Assembly (NCBI RefSeq): GCF_030519375.1
Contig: NZ_JAUMKB010000002.1
Coordinates: forward strand, 186,001-250,000
Source of the DNA: Mucilaginibacter tolerans
GTDB taxonomy: Bacteria > Bacteroidota > Bacteroidia > Sphingobacteriales > Sphingobacteriaceae
DNA: 64,000 nt
Direction: 5' to 3'
Part shown: positions 62,384 through 64,000 of the stretch, piece by piece
Layout of the letters: every line of letters starts with the position of its first letter
Numbering within the stretch: position 1 is the stretch's first letter
The notes under the pieces: generated by a model
Seen by the model: only the letters and a program-made list of their open reading frames with translations
Database searches by the model: none
Told to the model about the DNA's origin: nothing
Translations under genes and position numbers: made by a program

Positions 62384-64000
62384 ATGTCCTCACCTGTAAA
62401 ACTCAGCCACAGAGAAACAACTTTTAACCAGGAAGTTGTAACCCGATTTGAGTTGTATAACAGTCTTTTTCAGACACTTCCATTTTACCAGGTGAAGGAT
62501 ACCGGTATATTGCTTCCTTTTTTTAGTTCGCATTGCGAGAAGGGTACAGCTTCTTTCTCGTCACCTACTGAAATTATTGAATCATTTTTCAAAAAATATG
62601 TCCCGGGCATCGATCACCAGGAGCAAATCAACCGAATGTTCCGGTTTATTCAGTATATCGAGCGGCAGGTGGTATTGTTTGACGCTGTCGAGGATTCATC
62701 TTTTAATAAGATTGGCCGTACAGATGATAGTGGTTCGTTACAGAGCTTATTACAATTAGCAGCTCAAAACGATAAAACTAGGGAGGAGATAGGGCAAAAA
62801 TTAAAGAACTTCTCATTGCGTCTGGTACTTACTGCCCACCCAACCCAGTTTTATCCCGGCACAGTATTGGGTATAATGACCGACCTTATCGAAGCTTTAA
62901 AACACAACGACCTGAATAATATCGATGTGCTGCTTCAGCAACTAGGTAAAACACCATTTTTTAATAAAACTTCACCTACACCTGTTGATGAAGCAGCCAG
63001 TTTGGTATGGTTCCTTGAGAATACATTTTATCATGCGGTATCGGGCATTCAATCAAAACTGGAAGAAGAATTTGATATAGAACATTTGGGGGATCACCAA
63101 ATATTGGAGCTTGGTTTCTGGCCAGGCGGTGATCGCGATGGCAACCCGAATGTGACTACTGAAACCACAGCTTCAGTGGCCAGCTTGTTGAGGCAATTCG
63201 TATTCCGCAGCTATTACCGCGATTTCAGGTTATTGAAACGCCGCATTACATTCAGGGGGATTGAGAAAACTATTTCGAGGCTCGAGAAGCTGCTTTATCA
63301 AAATGCATTTAACGTTCAAGCTAATCCAAAAGATCTTCAAAGCGAATTATTATCGCTTTTAGATTCAATAAAGCAAACTCTGATAACCGATCACGGTGGT
63401 CTTTTTGTGAATATCGTGGATGGCATGCTCCAAAAGGTGCGCTTGTTCGGTTGTTATTTCGCAACACTGGATATAAGGCAGGACAGTCGTGTTTTGCGCA
63501 GCGTATTTAAATATTGTATTCAGCAATCACAGATCAAATCGGGGCTGCCCAAAGATTATGAAACATTAAGCGAGGAAGAAAAATTAAAAACAATACCTTT
63601 TAATGAAGCTGATTTTCATTGCCCGGACGAGGCGGATGATATGACCAAGGATACATTAAATACAATTCGCCTCGTTCAGCAAATTCAGGAATCGAATGGT
63701 CAAAAGGCTTGTCAGCGATTTATTATCAGCAACTGTCAGCGTTCTTCGGATATTTTACAATTGATGAACCTTTTCTTGTGGAGCGGTTGGAAGAAGGAAT
63801 CATTAAGTGTTGATTTCATGCCGCTTTTTGAAACTGTAAACGATCTGACCCATGCTGCAGAAGTGATGGAAAGCTTGTATGTTCATCCACTCTACAAGGA
63901 GCACCTCAAACGTCGCGGCAACCGGCAAACGATTATGCTGGGCTTCTCGGATAGCACAAAGGATGGCGGGTACCTGATGGCTAACTGGTCTATCTACAAA
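62384..64000 (+). CDS. ppc: Phosphoenolpyruvate carboxylase, 5' part
   Basis: An ATG at 62384 opens a frame that runs to the window end (539 codons; the enzyme is normally about 850-930). PEPC makes oxaloacetate from PEP and bicarbonate. Catalytic His152 lies in VLTAHPTQFYPG, where many relatives have TAHPTE; Gln here is also found in Bacteroidetes-type enzymes as far as I recall. FWPGGDRDGNPN and GFSDSTKDGGYLMANWSIYK match the later conserved blocks. The start is supported by the lack of an upstream ATG in frame and by the 190-nt divergent gap. Truncated only by the window end. Confidence 0.93.
   Translation, partial: MSSPVKLSHRETTFNQEVVTRFELYNSLFQTLPFYQVKDTGILLPFFSSHCEKGTASFSSPTEIIESFFKKYVPGIDHQEQINRMFRFIQYIERQVVLFDAVEDSSFNKIGRTDDSGSLQSLLQLAAQNDKTREEIGQKLKNFSLRLVLTAHPTQFYPGTVLGIMTDLIEALKHNDLNNIDVLLQQLGKTPFFNKTSPTPVDEAASLVWFLENTFYHAVSGIQSKLEEEFDIEHLGDHQILELGFWPGGDRDGNPNVTTETTASVASLLRQFVFRSYYRDFRLLKRRITFRGIEKTISRLEKLLYQNAFNVQANPKDLQSELLSLLDSIKQTLITDHGGLFVNIVDGMLQKVRLFGCYFATLDIRQDSRVLRSVFKYCIQQSQIKSGLPKDYETLSEEEKLKTIPFNEADFHCPDEADDMTKDTLNTIRLVQQIQESNGQKACQRFIISNCQRSSDILQLMNLFLWSGWKKESLSVDFMPLFETVNDLTHAAEVMESLYVHPLYKEHLKRRGNRQTIMLGFSDSTKDGGYLMANWSIYK

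Noticed and set aside
1..64000. CRISPR array, tRNA genes, phage or transposase
   Set aside because: No regular spaced repeats, no cloverleaf sequences and no integrase or transposase motifs were seen on reading; short or unusual ones could be missed without a tool.
62384..64000. PEP carboxylase with a mutated catalytic TAHPT motif
   Set aside because: His152 is intact and only the next residue is Gln instead of Glu; as I recall this is common in Bacteroidetes-type enzymes, so it is not evidence of inactivity.

Overview
This 64 kb window looks like chromosomal DNA from a Bacteroidetes bacterium, most likely a member of the Sphingobacteriaceae (Mucilaginibacter/Pedobacter type). That placement is an inference. 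It rests on moderate-to-low GC, weak Shine-Dalgarno sites, promoters resembling the Bacteroidetes TTTG / TAnnTTTG consensus, a eukaryote-type GSII glutamine synthetase, a LysoR-independent sulfate assimilation operon with an Rrf2 regulator, and a secreted Gfo/Idh - DUF1080 - GMC - ThuA sugar cluster. Gene density is high and I see no phage, insertion sequence, CRISPR array, tRNA or rRNA.

Layout. 1-2.1 kb: start of a probable proA, then proB, a small lipoprotein and a frameshifted secreted protein. 2.2-6.9 kb (minus): phosphate uptake operon, porin-pstS-pstC-pstA-pstB, without phoU. 7.2-13.4 kb (minus): tripartite RND efflux operon (outer membrane factor, pump, lipoprotein adaptor). 13.6-21.7 kb (minus): an assimilatory sulfate reduction operon (sulfite reductase, cobA, a siroheme-synthase/TauE-SafE fusion, APS reductase, cysD, cysN) headed by an Rrf2 regulator. 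23.5-30.9 kb (plus): secreted oxidoreductases and hydrolases of a probable 3-keto-glycoside route, followed by a GH20 hexosaminidase. 31-38 kb: small stress or accessory genes, an Mhq-like pair, and a Rieske oxygenase with an amino-acid permease. 38-43.7 kb: nearly complete molybdenum cofactor synthesis (moaD, moaE convergent with moaA-moeA-moaC-mobA-moeB). 43.8-47.5 kb: aldose epimerase, GH5-like hydrolase and a DoxX-like membrane protein. 47.5-52.4 kb: a glutamine-synthetase-like ligase, APH-fold kinase and HAD protein operon, with a divergent gamma-glutamylcyclotransferase and the true GSII glnA. 53-57.5 kb: malate dehydrogenase, then fdhD, an unknown gene and an FdhF/YdeP-type molybdoenzyme. 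57.8-58.2 kb: a highly structured, apparently noncoding RNA. 58.3-64 kb: a PIN-PhoH protein, a small membrane protein, a FUSC membrane protein, and the first 539 codons of PEP carboxylase, which runs off the end.

How the parts connect. The molybdenum cofactor genes supply the FdhF/YdeP-like enzyme, whose maturation factor FdhD is encoded next to it. The siroheme genes supply the sulfite reductase in the same operon. The strongest candidates for something undescribed are the tetraloop-rich RNA upstream of phoH and the ligase/kinase/HAD/cyclotransferase cluster, which could be a gamma-glutamyl metabolism module. Many other calls are ordinary housekeeping or family-level assignments.
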